Assembly (NCBI GenBank): GCA_043801935.1
Contig: JAZDLO010000105.1
Location: forward strand, 1-16,662
Reading direction: 5' to 3'
DNA: 16,662 bases
Source: JAZDLO01 sp043801935
Lineage (GTDB): Bacteria; Actinomycetota; Thermoleophilia; RBG-16-64-13
The notes under the pieces were generated by a model, which made no database searches, was not told the DNA's origin, and was given only the letters and a program-made list of their open reading frames with translations. Positions 6,325-13,917 of this stretch are shown here, piece after piece (position 1 is the first letter of the stretch; the number at the start of each line of letters is the position of its first letter). A program made the position numbers and the translations under genes.

Positions 6325-7656
6325 CTAGAGGATGGGAAGGTAGCGTGAGATCTCGTATGGGGTGATGAGGGTCTTATACTCGTCCCATTCCGCCCACTTG
6401 TTGCGGATGAGATAGTCACACACGTGATCGCCGAGCGCCTCGCGCACGAAGGTGGATTTCTCGAACTCCTTGATAGCCTGATAGAGATCCTCGGGTAGAG
6501 AGTCGATGCCGGCCGCCATGCGCTCCGCCTCGGTCATCTCGTAGATGTTGTTGCTCGCCTCCGGGGGAAGTTCCAGGCCCTTCTCTATCCCGTCCAGGCC
6601 GGCGGCAAGCATGGCTGCGAAGGCCAGATAGGGGTTGCAGGCCGGGTCGGGGTTGCGCAGCTCGACCCGGGTGGCGTTCTCTTTGCCCGGCTTGTAAAGG
6701 GGCACGCGCACCATGGCGGAGCGGTTGCGACGCGACCAGCATATGTACACTGGGGCCTCGTAGCCCGGCACCAACCGCTTGTACGAGTTGATCCACTGGT
6801 TGGTCACCAGGCAGATCTCTTTCACATGCTTGAGCAGACCGGCGACGTACGACTTACCGACCTTCGACAAGTTGTACTCGTCATCGGCGTCGAAGAAGGC
6901 GTTGCGATCGCCTTGGAACAACGACTGGTGCACATGCATTCCCGAGCCGTTCACCCCGAACATGGGCTTGGGCATGAAGGTGGCATAGAGGCCCTTCGCC
7001 TGAGCGATCTCTTTGACGGTCAGACGATAGGTCATGACCTGATCGGCCATGGTCATCGCGTCCCGGTAGCGGAGGTCGATCTCGTGTTGGGAGGGGGCCA
7101 CCTCGTGGTGGGAGTACTCGACTGGGATGCCAAGGGCGTGCAGGGCGTTGATGGTGTCGCGGCGCAGGTCGGTGCCGGCATCCAGGGTGGTAAGGTCGAA
7201 GTACCCTCCGTGGTCCAGAACTTTGGTCCCGAGGCTGTCCTCGAAGTAGAAGAACTCCAGCTCCGGCCCGAGGTTCAGGGTGTAACCCAAGGCTTTGGCC
7301 TTGTCGACCACGTTCTTGAGGACGTTCCGCGGGTCCCCGACGTAGGGCTCGCCGCTAGGGGTGCGTATGTCGCAGAACATGCGGCCGGTGCCGCCGGCGC
7401 CGGCCCGCCAGGGAAGCACGGCGAAGGTGCTGGGGTCGGGCCAGGCCACCATATCGGACTCTTCGATGCGGGCGAAGCCCAGGATCGACGAGCCGTCGAA
7501 GCCCATGCCCTCGTCGAACGCCCCCTCGAGCTCAGCAGGGGTGACGGCGAAGCTCTTGAGAAACCCCAACACGTCCGTGAACCAGAAACGCACGAACTTG
7601 ATCTGCTTGTCCTCGACGATACGGAGGACATCCTCCTTGGTCATCTTTTCCTCCAT
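6325..7656 (-). CDS. glnA: Glutamine synthetase, type I (alpha form)
   Basis: ATP-dependent glutamate-ammonia ligase, cytoplasmic dodecamer, first step of ammonium assimilation. The 443 residues show the GSI signatures in order: GFDGSSI (52-58), PELEFF, the EVAPSQHEI glutamate site, the ATP-binding MPKPMFGVNGSGMHVH stretch, NSYKRLVPGYEAP, RNRSAMVRVP, and the C-terminal NPDPACNPYLAFAA. The length and the lack of the beta-type insertion and NLYDLPPEE adenylylation motif make it an alpha-type enzyme. R63 in GFARIEESDM corresponds to the Arg62 linked to glutamine feedback in Bacillus. ATG 7656 has AAAGGAG six bases upstream. An in-frame ATG at 7644 also has a GGAGG site, so the start is uncertain by four codons. 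It follows the glutamate synthase genes by 36 nt and is probably the last gene of that operon. Confidence 0.96.
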   Translation of the reverse strand: MEEKMTKEDVLRIVEDKQIKFVRFWFTDVLGFLKSFAVTPAELEGAFDEGMGFDGSSILGFARIEESDMVAWPDPSTFAVLPWRAGAGGTGRMFCDIRTPSGEPYVGDPRNVLKNVVDKAKALGYTLNLGPELEFFYFEDSLGTKVLDHGGYFDLTTLDAGTDLRRDTINALHALGIPVEYSHHEVAPSQHEIDLRYRDAMTMADQVMTYRLTVKEIAQAKGLYATFMPKPMFGVNGSGMHVHQSLFQGDRNAFFDADDEYNLSKVGKSYVAGLLKHVKEICLVTNQWINSYKRLVPGYEAPVYICWSRRNRSAMVRVPLYKPGKENATRVELRNPDPACNPYLAFAAMLAAGLDGIEKGLELPPEASNNIYEMTEAERMAAGIDSLPEDLYQAIKEFEKSTFVREALGDHVCDYLIRNKWAEWDEYKTLITPYEISRYLPIL

Positions 7657-7692
7657 CAACTGCTCCTTTCAAGGTAGACGGGTGTCATCACT

Positions 7693-8595
7693 CTAGTAGA
7701 CGTATAGTCTGCCGTAGGGCCTCGAGGTGTAGGGATAGATCTTGACGAACGGTTCGTGTAGCACTTCTTCCGGGGCCATCCCCATCACCCGGCAGTAGTC
7801 GGCGACGATATCGCGGATGCGCGTCTGATCGGCCTCGGAGGGCTGGGCCACGCGGACCTCCTTTCCCAACTGGTGCTCGGCGACCGCGCCTCGTATGTAC
7901 ATGACCCCAGCGTGCATGCCGGTGCCAACGTAGGAGCCGACGACCGGTCCTCCGTCGCGGCCGAGTCCCAGCACCACTATCTCACCGCCGGCCATGTACT
8001 CACCCAGGAAATCGCGGGCATGACCCCCGACCACGATGAGGGGCTGCCGGTCCTCGAAGGCCTTCATGTGGATGCCCACTCGGTAGCCGACATTGCCGCG
8101 TACATACACGCTGCCCCCCCGCATCCCATATCCTAGAACGTCCCCCGCATCACCGTTTATGACCACGAGGCCGGAATTCATGGTGTTGGCCACGCCGTCT
8201 TGGGCATTCTCGTTGACCACCAGCGTGGGACCGTTCATGAAGGCAGCCAGGTCGTTGCCCGGGACGCCGTTCACGATCACCGTCACCCCGGGAAAGGCCA
8301 GGCCCGTGCCGATGTAGCGCTGGCCGATGACGTTGTCCAGCACCACTTCTGTGGCTCCACGCTCCAGTTCTTCGCGGATCTGCTCGTTCAGAGTCTTGTA
8401 GTAGACGCCTTTGCCGTCGATGACCACCCGGCTCCCTTTGCGAGCGGTCTTTCCGCGCGTGGTGCCCGGCTGGCCGGCGGTGATCCGGGCCGGCTCGATG
8501 CCGGTGGGGCCTTTGCGGGCCGGTCCGGTGGGCACGCTGCGCACGACTGCGGAGTCCGGGGTCGCGACTCTGATCTCCTTGCCCTGTCCGATCAT
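7693..8595 (-). CDS. Glutamate synthase GXGXG-domain subunit (alpha-subunit C-terminal domain as separate protein)
   Basis: A 300-residue protein equal to the C-terminal beta-helix domain of GltB. In full-size GltB this domain is structural and supports the ammonia tunnel between glutaminase and synthase sites. Repeating Gly-rich turns are plain from about 85 to 240 (DNVIGQRYIGTGL, NSGLVVINGDAGDVLGYGMRGGSVYVRGNVG, GGHARDFLGEYMAGGEIVVLG, GTGMHAGVMYIRG). The first ~55 residues are Pro/Thr/Arg-rich and look disordered. The frame is open further upstream, but the ATG at 8595 overlaps the stop of the FMN-subunit gene (ATGA, 4 nt) and fits translational coupling. The C-terminus carries Arg/Tyr-rich RPYGRLYVY. 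Homologues occur in archaeal-type split glutamate synthases and in MgsB of N-methylglutamate synthase. Confidence 0.92.
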   Translation of the reverse strand: MIGQGKEIRVATPDSAVVRSVPTGPARKGPTGIEPARITAGQPGTTRGKTARKGSRVVIDGKGVYYKTLNEQIREELERGATEVVLDNVIGQRYIGTGLAFPGVTVIVNGVPGNDLAAFMNGPTLVVNENAQDGVANTMNSGLVVINGDAGDVLGYGMRGGSVYVRGNVGYRVGIHMKAFEDRQPLIVVGGHARDFLGEYMAGGEIVVLGLGRDGGPVVGSYVGTGMHAGVMYIRGAVAEHQLGKEVRVAQPSEADQTRIRDIVADYCRVMGMAPEEVLHEPFVKIYPYTSRPYGRLYVY

Positions 8596-10142
8596 CGTCC
8601 GGCGGGCTTCACGCCCAGGATATCCAGGGTCATCTGGTCGAGCCCCAAGCCGCGCAGCCGCTCCCGGCTGCCGCGCAGGCTCTCGATGGCGTTGACGCCC
8701 AGGGCGCCCAGCACTTCGGCGATCTCGTGAGTCCAGGCATGCACCAGGTTGACTAGCTGGGAGGCGCCCCACTCGGGGTCCAAGCGCCGGGTGAGCTCCG
8801 GCCGCTGCGTACAGATGCCCCAGGAGCAGCAACCGGTGTGGCACTTCTGGCACACGTGGCACCCCACCGCGACCAAAGCCGCCGTGCCGATGGCGCAAGC
8901 GTCCGCACCCAGGGCGATGGCCTTTGCCACGTCGGCCGAGCTGCGGATGCTGCCGGCCGCCACGATCGAGGCGCGGTTGCGTATGCCCTCGTCGCGCAGG
9001 CGCTGATCGACGGTGGCGATCCCGATCTCTAGGGGGATCCCCACGTGATCGCGGATGATGGTGGGGGAGGCTCCTGTGCCGCCCCGGAAACCGTCCAGAT
9101 AGATGATGTCCGCGCCGGCCCTGACCACGCCCGAGGCGATGGCAGCCACGTTGTGCACGCAGGCGATCTTGACCGACACCGGCTTGTAGCCCGTCGCTTC
9201 CTTCAGCGCGTAGATCAACTGCCGCAGATCCTCGATGGAATAGATGTCGTGATGGGGCGCGGGAGATAGGGCGTCGGTTCCCTGAGGGATCATCCGGGTG
9301 ATGGAGACCTCGGAGTCGATCTTCTCCCCGGGCAAGTGGCCGCCGATACCCGGCTTGGCCCCCTGACCGATCTTGATCTCCACGGCCGCGCCGGCCTGCA
9401 GGTAGCTTGAATCCACGCCGAAGCGGCCAGAGGCGCACTGCACGATGATGTTGTCCTGATAGGGCTCCAGATCGGCGTGCAAACCGCCTTCACCCGTGTT
9501 CATGAACGTTCCCAGCTCCGTCGCCGCCAACGCCAGTGAGCGATGAACGTTCAGCGACACCGAGCCATAGCTCATCCCCCCGAACATGATGGGAGTCTCA
9601 AGCTTAAGTTGACGGTCAAGCTCTGTGAGGAGGCGCGGGGTGCCTGAGGCCGTGGGCGAGCTCCCCTTGCGACCGGTCGGCCCATCCGTGGCCACGTCGA
9701 GGGAATCGGGTTTGCGGCCGAGGAACGTGCGCATCTCCATGGGCTCGCGAAGCGGGTCGATGGAGGGGTTGGTCACTTGGCAGGCGTCGAGCAGCAGGTG
9801 GTCGAAGATCCGCAGATACGGGCGGTCGTTGCCCATGCCGGTGAGTTGCACGCCCCCGGTCTCGGCCTGCCGCCAGATAGCCTTGATGTAATCGGACGAC
9901 ATGTTATCGGAGTGTTTGAAGGCCAACTCGTTCTTCTTGATGCTGATCGCTCCACCGGGACAATAAGTCACGCAGCGGTGGCAGGCGGTGCACCTGGCGT
10001 GATCGGGGATAGGCCGCTTCTCCACCTCGTCGAAGGTGTACACGTTCCAGCCACATTGCTGGACACAGCGGCCGCATTGGGTACACGCGTCCTTGTCGAT
10101 TACCACCCGGAACTCTGAGGGGATGAAGGTCGTCGATGCCAT
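8592..10142 (-). CDS. gltB: Glutamate synthase ferredoxin/FMN core subunit (archaeal-type GltB)
   Basis: A 516-residue synthase subunit that would reduce 2-iminoglutarate to glutamate. The N-terminus has two ferredoxin-type 4Fe-4S motifs: Cys20-23-26-30 and Cys51-54-57-61. After a linker comes the FMN-binding TIM-barrel with the family motifs KIGQGAKPGIGGHLPG (257-271), SPAPHHDIYSIEDL (293-306) and DGFRGGTGASP (350-360). The 3Fe-4S site is Cys428, Cys434, Cys439, matching the C-x5-C-x4-C of GltB. Additional Cys431, Cys438 and Cys444 lie in the same loop. The start at 10142 shares one base with the stop of the amidotransferase gene (TGATG). The longer open frame upstream is not homologous to anything and overlaps that gene. 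No NAD(P)H-binding GltD subunit is encoded nearby, so electrons must come from ferredoxin or from the HdrBC-like partner. Confidence 0.94.
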   Translation of the reverse strand: MASTTFIPSEFRVVIDKDACTQCGRCVQQCGWNVYTFDEVEKRPIPDHARCTACHRCVTYCPGGAISIKKNELAFKHSDNMSSDYIKAIWRQAETGGVQLTGMGNDRPYLRIFDHLLLDACQVTNPSIDPLREPMEMRTFLGRKPDSLDVATDGPTGRKGSSPTASGTPRLLTELDRQLKLETPIMFGGMSYGSVSLNVHRSLALAATELGTFMNTGEGGLHADLEPYQDNIIVQCASGRFGVDSSYLQAGAAVEIKIGQGAKPGIGGHLPGEKIDSEVSITRMIPQGTDALSPAPHHDIYSIEDLRQLIYALKEATGYKPVSVKIACVHNVAAIASGVVRAGADIIYLDGFRGGTGASPTIIRDHVGIPLEIGIATVDQRLRDEGIRNRASIVAAGSIRSSADVAKAIALGADACAIGTAALVAVGCHVCQKCHTGCCSWGICTQRPELTRRLDPEWGASQLVNLVHAWTHEIAEVLGALGVNAIESLRGSRERLRGLGLDQMTLDILGVKPAGR

Positions 10143-11416
10143 CACACCACTCCCGAGGCAGCCGCGCGCCGGGCCGCGCGCCGTTGGCCGGCGCTCACCC
10201 GGGTCTCCGCGAGGGCCTTCTTGCGACCCTTCTCGCTTACCCTGGCTACTACGGGCTCCCCAGCCAGCGGCATCCAACTCTCTGCAGGGTGCGGGCAGAT
10301 CTCGCGGATGGCTGATTCCTCACTGGCCACGTAGAGTACGTCACCGTCCCGAGCGGCCACGAGCGGGCGCAGCTTGATGCGGTCGTTGAGAGCCACCATG
10401 CCATCGTTCATGCCCAGCACCACGGCAAAGGGCCCGTTTAGCAGAGCGGAGCCATAGACCATCCGCAGAGCCGTGAAAAGCTTGCGCTGCTCCTCGGGCA
10501 TCAGGTCGATGTCTTTCCAGAAGGGGCTGGCCAAAGCTTTGCACGCTATCTCGACGGGTAAGCGGTGCCGCCTCAGCATGAGATCGAAGAGGTAGGTGAT
10601 TACCTCGGTGTCGGTCTGCAGGGAGCACCGGTATCCGAACATCTCCAGATACCGCTGGTTGATGCCGTAGGAGCTGATCTCGCCATTGTGGACGATGGAG
10701 TAGTCGAGCAGGGTGAAAGGATGGGCTCCGCCCCACCAGCCCGGCGTGTTGGTTGGGAAGCGGCCGTGGCCGGTCCACGTCCAGCCATGGTATTCATCGA
10801 TGCGGAAGAATTCCCCGATCTCCTCCGGGAAGCCCACGCCCTTGAACGCGCCCATGTTCTTGCCCGAGGAGGCGACGAAGGCTCCATCAAGGGAGGTGTT
10901 GATGTCCATCACCGTGTGGACGACGTAATCCTCCGGGCTCAACTGGGTCTCGCTCAGCCTCTCCTCGGTGATATCGAGGAAATACCGCCACAGAATCGGC
11001 TCGTTCTCGATGCCCCGGATAGGCTTGGTGGGGATGGGCTCATCCATGATCACCCGAAAGTGCTTCTTCAGGTAGAACTCAGTGTCGTCCTTGGCTCCCC
11101 CGTCGCTGTAGAGGAGGTGGAAGCAGAACAGGTGGGGCAGCTCGGGGTAGATGCCGTAGCCGGCAAACCCCCCGCCCAAGCCGTTGCCGCGGTCGTGCAT
11201 GGAGGCCATGCTGCGCAGGGCCAGCTCGCCGCTCATGCGCTTGCCCGACTGATCGCATACCCCCATCAGACCGCAACCGCCGAGGATGCGTTGCTCGGAT
11301 TCCTCCCGATAGGCCGGCCTGGGCGCGAGGTCCCGTCCGGGGGCGTGCGCGGCGCCCCGCCCGGCTGGCGCAGCCGGGCCGAGGTCTTGGAGGTCGCCAA
11401 GGTCGCGGGGACTCAT
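10142..11416 (-). CDS. Glutamate synthase class II glutamine amidotransferase subunit
   Basis: A 424-residue Ntn-hydrolase glutaminase that would release ammonia from glutamine for the synthase subunit. The likely nucleophile is Cys48 in GGCGLMGV. Other active-site elements are R219 in GRFPTNT, N244/G245 in HNGEISSY and D269 in QTDTEV. Residues 1-47 are Ala/Pro/Arg-rich and unlike the folded domain. They resemble the cleaved propeptide of E. coli GltB in size and position, so Cys48 is probably freed by processing. No start codon exists close to Cys48. The ATG at 11416 overlaps the HdrBC-fusion stop by four bases (ATGA). The last ~30 residues are basic and Ala-rich. A MgsA-like role in N-methylglutamate synthesis is the main alternative, but the glnA and gltB context favours glutamate synthase. 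Confidence 0.9.
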   Translation of the reverse strand: MSPRDLGDLQDLGPAAPAGRGAAHAPGRDLAPRPAYREESEQRILGGCGLMGVCDQSGKRMSGELALRSMASMHDRGNGLGGGFAGYGIYPELPHLFCFHLLYSDGGAKDDTEFYLKKHFRVIMDEPIPTKPIRGIENEPILWRYFLDITEERLSETQLSPEDYVVHTVMDINTSLDGAFVASSGKNMGAFKGVGFPEEIGEFFRIDEYHGWTWTGHGRFPTNTPGWWGGAHPFTLLDYSIVHNGEISSYGINQRYLEMFGYRCSLQTDTEVITYLFDLMLRRHRLPVEIACKALASPFWKDIDLMPEEQRKLFTALRMVYGSALLNGPFAVVLGMNDGMVALNDRIKLRPLVAARDGDVLYVASEESAIREICPHPAESWMPLAGEPVVARVSEKGRKKALAETRVSAGQRRAARRAAASGVV

Positions 11417-12744
11417 TCCTCGCTCTCCCGCTGCGTGAGGATGGCGGTCAGTTCGTTGAAACCATCGGCGGGCAGTTCCGGCAGCCCCAGTTTTTCCCGG
11501 GCCGCCTGCCGGGGTGTGCCCAGCATGCCGGTGCTCGCGAACATCTCATAACTGGAACGCGCAGCCGCTGGTACTTTCTGCTGCTCCTGGGCCAATCGCT
11601 TGAGTCGCTGGAACACGTCGGCCATGCCCAGGCGACTGGGGCAGCGCTCGTAGCAGGTCAAACAGTCGAGGCAGCGCCACACGTCGGGGCGGTCGAGGAC
11701 GGTCTCCAGATCGCCGGCCAACAACTGAGCGATGATCGCCGAGGGAACGAACTCTTTGTTGGTCTGGGCCACAGGACAGTCGGAGTCACAGGCCCGGCAA
11801 CCGGCGCAGATCTGCAGCTCGTTGAGGTCGAAGGTCTGAGTCAAGGCCGTTCGCTGCCGGAGCTTCTCCGACCACTTCTCCAGGAACGGCGCTACGCTCA
11901 CCCTGTGCATATGGAGCCCCAGATCTTGGGGGGCGAAGTCCAGCGCCAAGGCGATGAGTTCCGTGATATAGAGCACGGGGACTCCCGCGGCACTCGACTC
12001 GCGCAACAGCGTGGCTTGGTTGAGATCGAACTGCAGGAAACACGAGGGACAAGAAACCACCAGAGCATCCGCGCCCTGGTCGTGGATATCAGACAGCTTG
12101 CGCTCGCACATATCCAGCGAGGCCCGACGCTCGCCAACCCGGTCGAGGGCGTTGCCGCAACAATCCATTCTGGTCTCGTAGTCGACCACGGTGCCACCGA
12201 GCGCCCGCACCAATTGTTCGAACTTGGTCGGTGCTATCGGGCTGTCCCAGCGGACGGCGGGGCTGGGACGCAGCAGGTGGCAGCCGTGGTGGACGGCGAT
12301 CTGCATACCCCAGAGCGGTTTGACCACGTGCTTGCTGAGAGCAGCGGGTCCCAGATCCTCACTGAGCCACTCGACAAGGTGCCACACGTCCACGTCGCCG
12401 CTGAAGACCAAGCCGCTCTCCGCCAGACGCCGGTTTATGGCCTGCTTTCGCCGCCAATCGACCTTGAGGTCCGAGAGCACCGACTTGAAAGTGGAGTAGC
12501 AGCCGTTGCAGGGGGTGAGGAGAGGCAATCCCTGGCGTTCGGCCACGGCCAGATTGCGCGCAGCCGTCGCGTAGTAGGCGTCCTCGTCCGCCGCTTTGAC
12601 GAGCGTCGTTTCCGGGCAGCAGGTGAAACCGGCGACGTCCACCGAATCGACACCTAACTCGCGGAGCGTCAGCCGGGTGGCTTTTTCGATGAAGGGGAAG
12701 CGGGCAGGGATGGTGCATCCCCAAAAGATACTCATAGGTCTCAT
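11413..12744 (-). CDS. HdrB-HdrC fusion: heterodisulfide-reductase-like iron-sulfur protein
   Basis: A 443-residue cytoplasmic Fe-S protein. Residues 1-270 carry two CCG (DUF224-type) motifs: Cys10, Cys42-Cys43, Cys78-x2-Cys81, and Cys154, Cys194-Cys195, Cys231-x2-Cys234. Their spacings match the noncubane-cluster motifs of HdrB. Residues 305-370 hold two ferredoxin-like 4Fe-4S motifs, Cys312-315-318-322 and Cys357-360-363-367, as in HdrC. No FAD-binding HdrA is present in the window. The gene overlaps the glutaminase gene by 4 nt and heads the glt-glnA cluster, so it probably transfers electrons to the FMN subunit, although no such reaction is shown here. ATG 12744 and ATG 12735 are both possible, with no strong ribosome site. 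Other CCG proteins (GlpC, lactate-utilisation) are possible relatives, but the fused order and two complete CCG motifs fit HdrBC. Confidence 0.9.
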   Translation of the reverse strand: MRPMSIFWGCTIPARFPFIEKATRLTLRELGVDSVDVAGFTCCPETTLVKAADEDAYYATAARNLAVAERQGLPLLTPCNGCYSTFKSVLSDLKVDWRRKQAINRRLAESGLVFSGDVDVWHLVEWLSEDLGPAALSKHVVKPLWGMQIAVHHGCHLLRPSPAVRWDSPIAPTKFEQLVRALGGTVVDYETRMDCCGNALDRVGERRASLDMCERKLSDIHDQGADALVVSCPSCFLQFDLNQATLLRESSAAGVPVLYITELIALALDFAPQDLGLHMHRVSVAPFLEKWSEKLRQRTALTQTFDLNELQICAGCRACDSDCPVAQTNKEFVPSAIIAQLLAGDLETVLDRPDVWRCLDCLTCYERCPSRLGMADVFQRLKRLAQEQQKVPAAARSSYEMFASTGMLGTPRQAAREKLGLPELPADGFNELTAILTQRESEE

Positions 12745-12783
12745 CGCATCATCACCGCCGATCTCAGTGCCAGTCCACCCCTA

Positions 12784-12801
12784 CCGCCATCCCGGTGGCG
12801 G
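12784..12801. other. Small G/C inverted repeat in the HdrBC leader
   Basis: CCGCCA and TGGCGG form a perfect 6-bp stem around a 6-nt loop, about 40-57 nt before the HdrBC start codon. It could form a leader hairpin. No T-tract follows and no known riboswitch is recognisable. Confidence 0.3.
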
Positions 12802-12885
12802 ATCATCGGGAAGAATAGCAGCGAAGGTGCAAGCAGGTTTTATCCAGAAGGCCTGTCTTTGACCCCTCCTGATGTACGGGTGGAT

Positions 12886-12891
12886 AGTATA
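12886..12891 (-). promoter_or_regulatory. Possible -10 element for the HdrBC-glt-glnA operon
   Basis: TATACT on the minus strand matches five of six bases of TATAAT and is followed by a further A/T stretch. The 17-bp-upstream hexamer (GTATCC) is a poor -35 box. Transcription would start about 135 nt before the HdrBC ATG, just past the stop of the permease gene at 12919. The 174-nt gap here is the largest on this strand between 16608 and 6325, so a separate promoter is plausible, but readthrough from the ABC operon cannot be excluded. Confidence 0.3.
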
Positions 12892-12918
12892 ACTGGGGCG
12901 GGCGCCGGGGATACGAGT

Positions 12919-13917
12919 TCAATCTCGCTCGAACGGCACACCCAAGCTACGAGGCGACACCACCCTCAGTGAGCGGAGCAAGCGGGCCAGCACTCGTCGA
13001 GATGGTTCCGGCAAGGCGGCCAGTACCCGATCCACCCACTCGGCATTGCCGATGTTCACCAGAAGCAGTGTTAGGATCATCAGCGGGAAAGGAGCTACCT
13101 GGAGGACCTGCGCGGGTATCCCTTGCAGACTGGGCTGCAATACGACGCTCAGCCACTGGAGGAGCCCGAAAAGATAGGCGCCCAAGGCCGCTCGGACCGG
13201 GTTCCATGCGCCGAAGATGACGATGGCGAGGACGATCCAGCCCAGCCCATCCAGCCCCGAGATGGTCCCCTTCCAGCCCGCTTTGACGCTGAGGGAGAAC
13301 ATGGGGCCGGCCAGGCCGACCAGCGCGCCGCCCAGGGCCGTGTAGACATAGCGGATGAGGTTTACTCGCGCCCCCCGGGCGAACGCGGCCTCCGGGCGTT
13401 CGCCGACCGCCCGCAGCACGAGGCCGGGCCGGGTCCGAAAGATCCACCACCAGGCTACGAAGATAAGGACGAAGCTGAAGTAGGTCATGAGGTCATGGCG
13501 GAAGAACAGGGTTCCGAGGATCGGTATGTCCTGCAGCCCCGGGATGGGGTGGACTGACAGCCGGGGACCTTTTTCGCCCATGTAGGGATTTCCAAGGAAG
13601 TAGGCGAGGTCGCGGCAGAAGAGCGTGAGGACGAAGCCCACGGCCACCTGCGATTGGCGCAGGCTGATGCTCCCGAAGGCGACCACGAGCGCTACCAGCG
13701 CACCGATGACGCAAGCGGCCAGAAAGCCCAAGGCGAGGCTGCCGGTGGTGACGGCGACTGCGAAGCTGCCCATGGCCGACAGCAAGATGGTGCCATTGAC
13801 GGACAGATTGATGACGCCCGCGCGCTCGGCGAAGGTCTCACCGATGGTGGCCACCACGATGGGCGCCGCCGTGGCCAGCACTCCACCCAGACCGATGACC
13901 AGCGTGGCGCCGTCCAT
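12919..13917 (-). CDS. ABC transporter permease, BMP/nucleoside-importer type (NupQ-like)
   Basis: A 332-residue polytopic inner-membrane permease of the branched-chain-amino-acid/ribose/nucleoside importer fold, pairing with the permease at 13917-15137. The N-terminal ETFAERAGVINLSVNGTILLSAMG (27-50) is the family entry motif. It differs from the usual INIGLEG by SVNG. Several hydrophobic helices follow up to about residue 290, and the last ~45 residues are Arg-rich and cytoplasmic. The gene shares one base with the stop/start junction of the upstream permease (TGATG), so the transporter subunits are co-translated. Substrate is unknown. Family members move nucleosides, purines or simple sugars. 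Confidence 0.9.
   Translation of the reverse strand: MDGATLVIGLGGVLATAAPIVVATIGETFAERAGVINLSVNGTILLSAMGSFAVAVTTGSLALGFLAACVIGALVALVVAFGSISLRQSQVAVGFVLTLFCRDLAYFLGNPYMGEKGPRLSVHPIPGLQDIPILGTLFFRHDLMTYFSFVLIFVAWWWIFRTRPGLVLRAVGERPEAAFARGARVNLIRYVYTALGGALVGLAGPMFSLSVKAGWKGTISGLDGLGWIVLAIVIFGAWNPVRAALGAYLFGLLQWLSVVLQPSLQGIPAQVLQVAPFPLMILTLLLVNIGNAEWVDRVLAALPEPSRRVLARLLRSLRVVSPRSLGVPFERD

Noticed and set aside
8596..9438. Upstream extension of the GXGXG subunit
   Set aside because: The frame is open but overlaps the FMN subunit. The extension is low-complexity Arg/Gly, and the ATGA junction at 8595 is a clear start.
10143..10277. Upstream extension of the FMN subunit
   Set aside because: It overlaps the end of the glutaminase gene and has no homology. 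The ATG at 10142 places the ferredoxin motif at the usual distance from the N-terminus.
6325..12744. N-methylglutamate pathway (gmaS-mgsABC) as alternative identity
   Set aside because: Order is glutaminase, FMN core, GXGXG, with N-terminal ferredoxin motifs in the FMN protein, no N-methylglutamate dehydrogenase genes, and glnA keeps all GSI signatures. Not excluded without a phylogeny.
12745..12918. Riboswitch or T-box in the HdrBC leader
   Set aside because: Only a 6-bp hairpin and a possible -10 box are visible, with no conserved riboswitch core that I can recognise.
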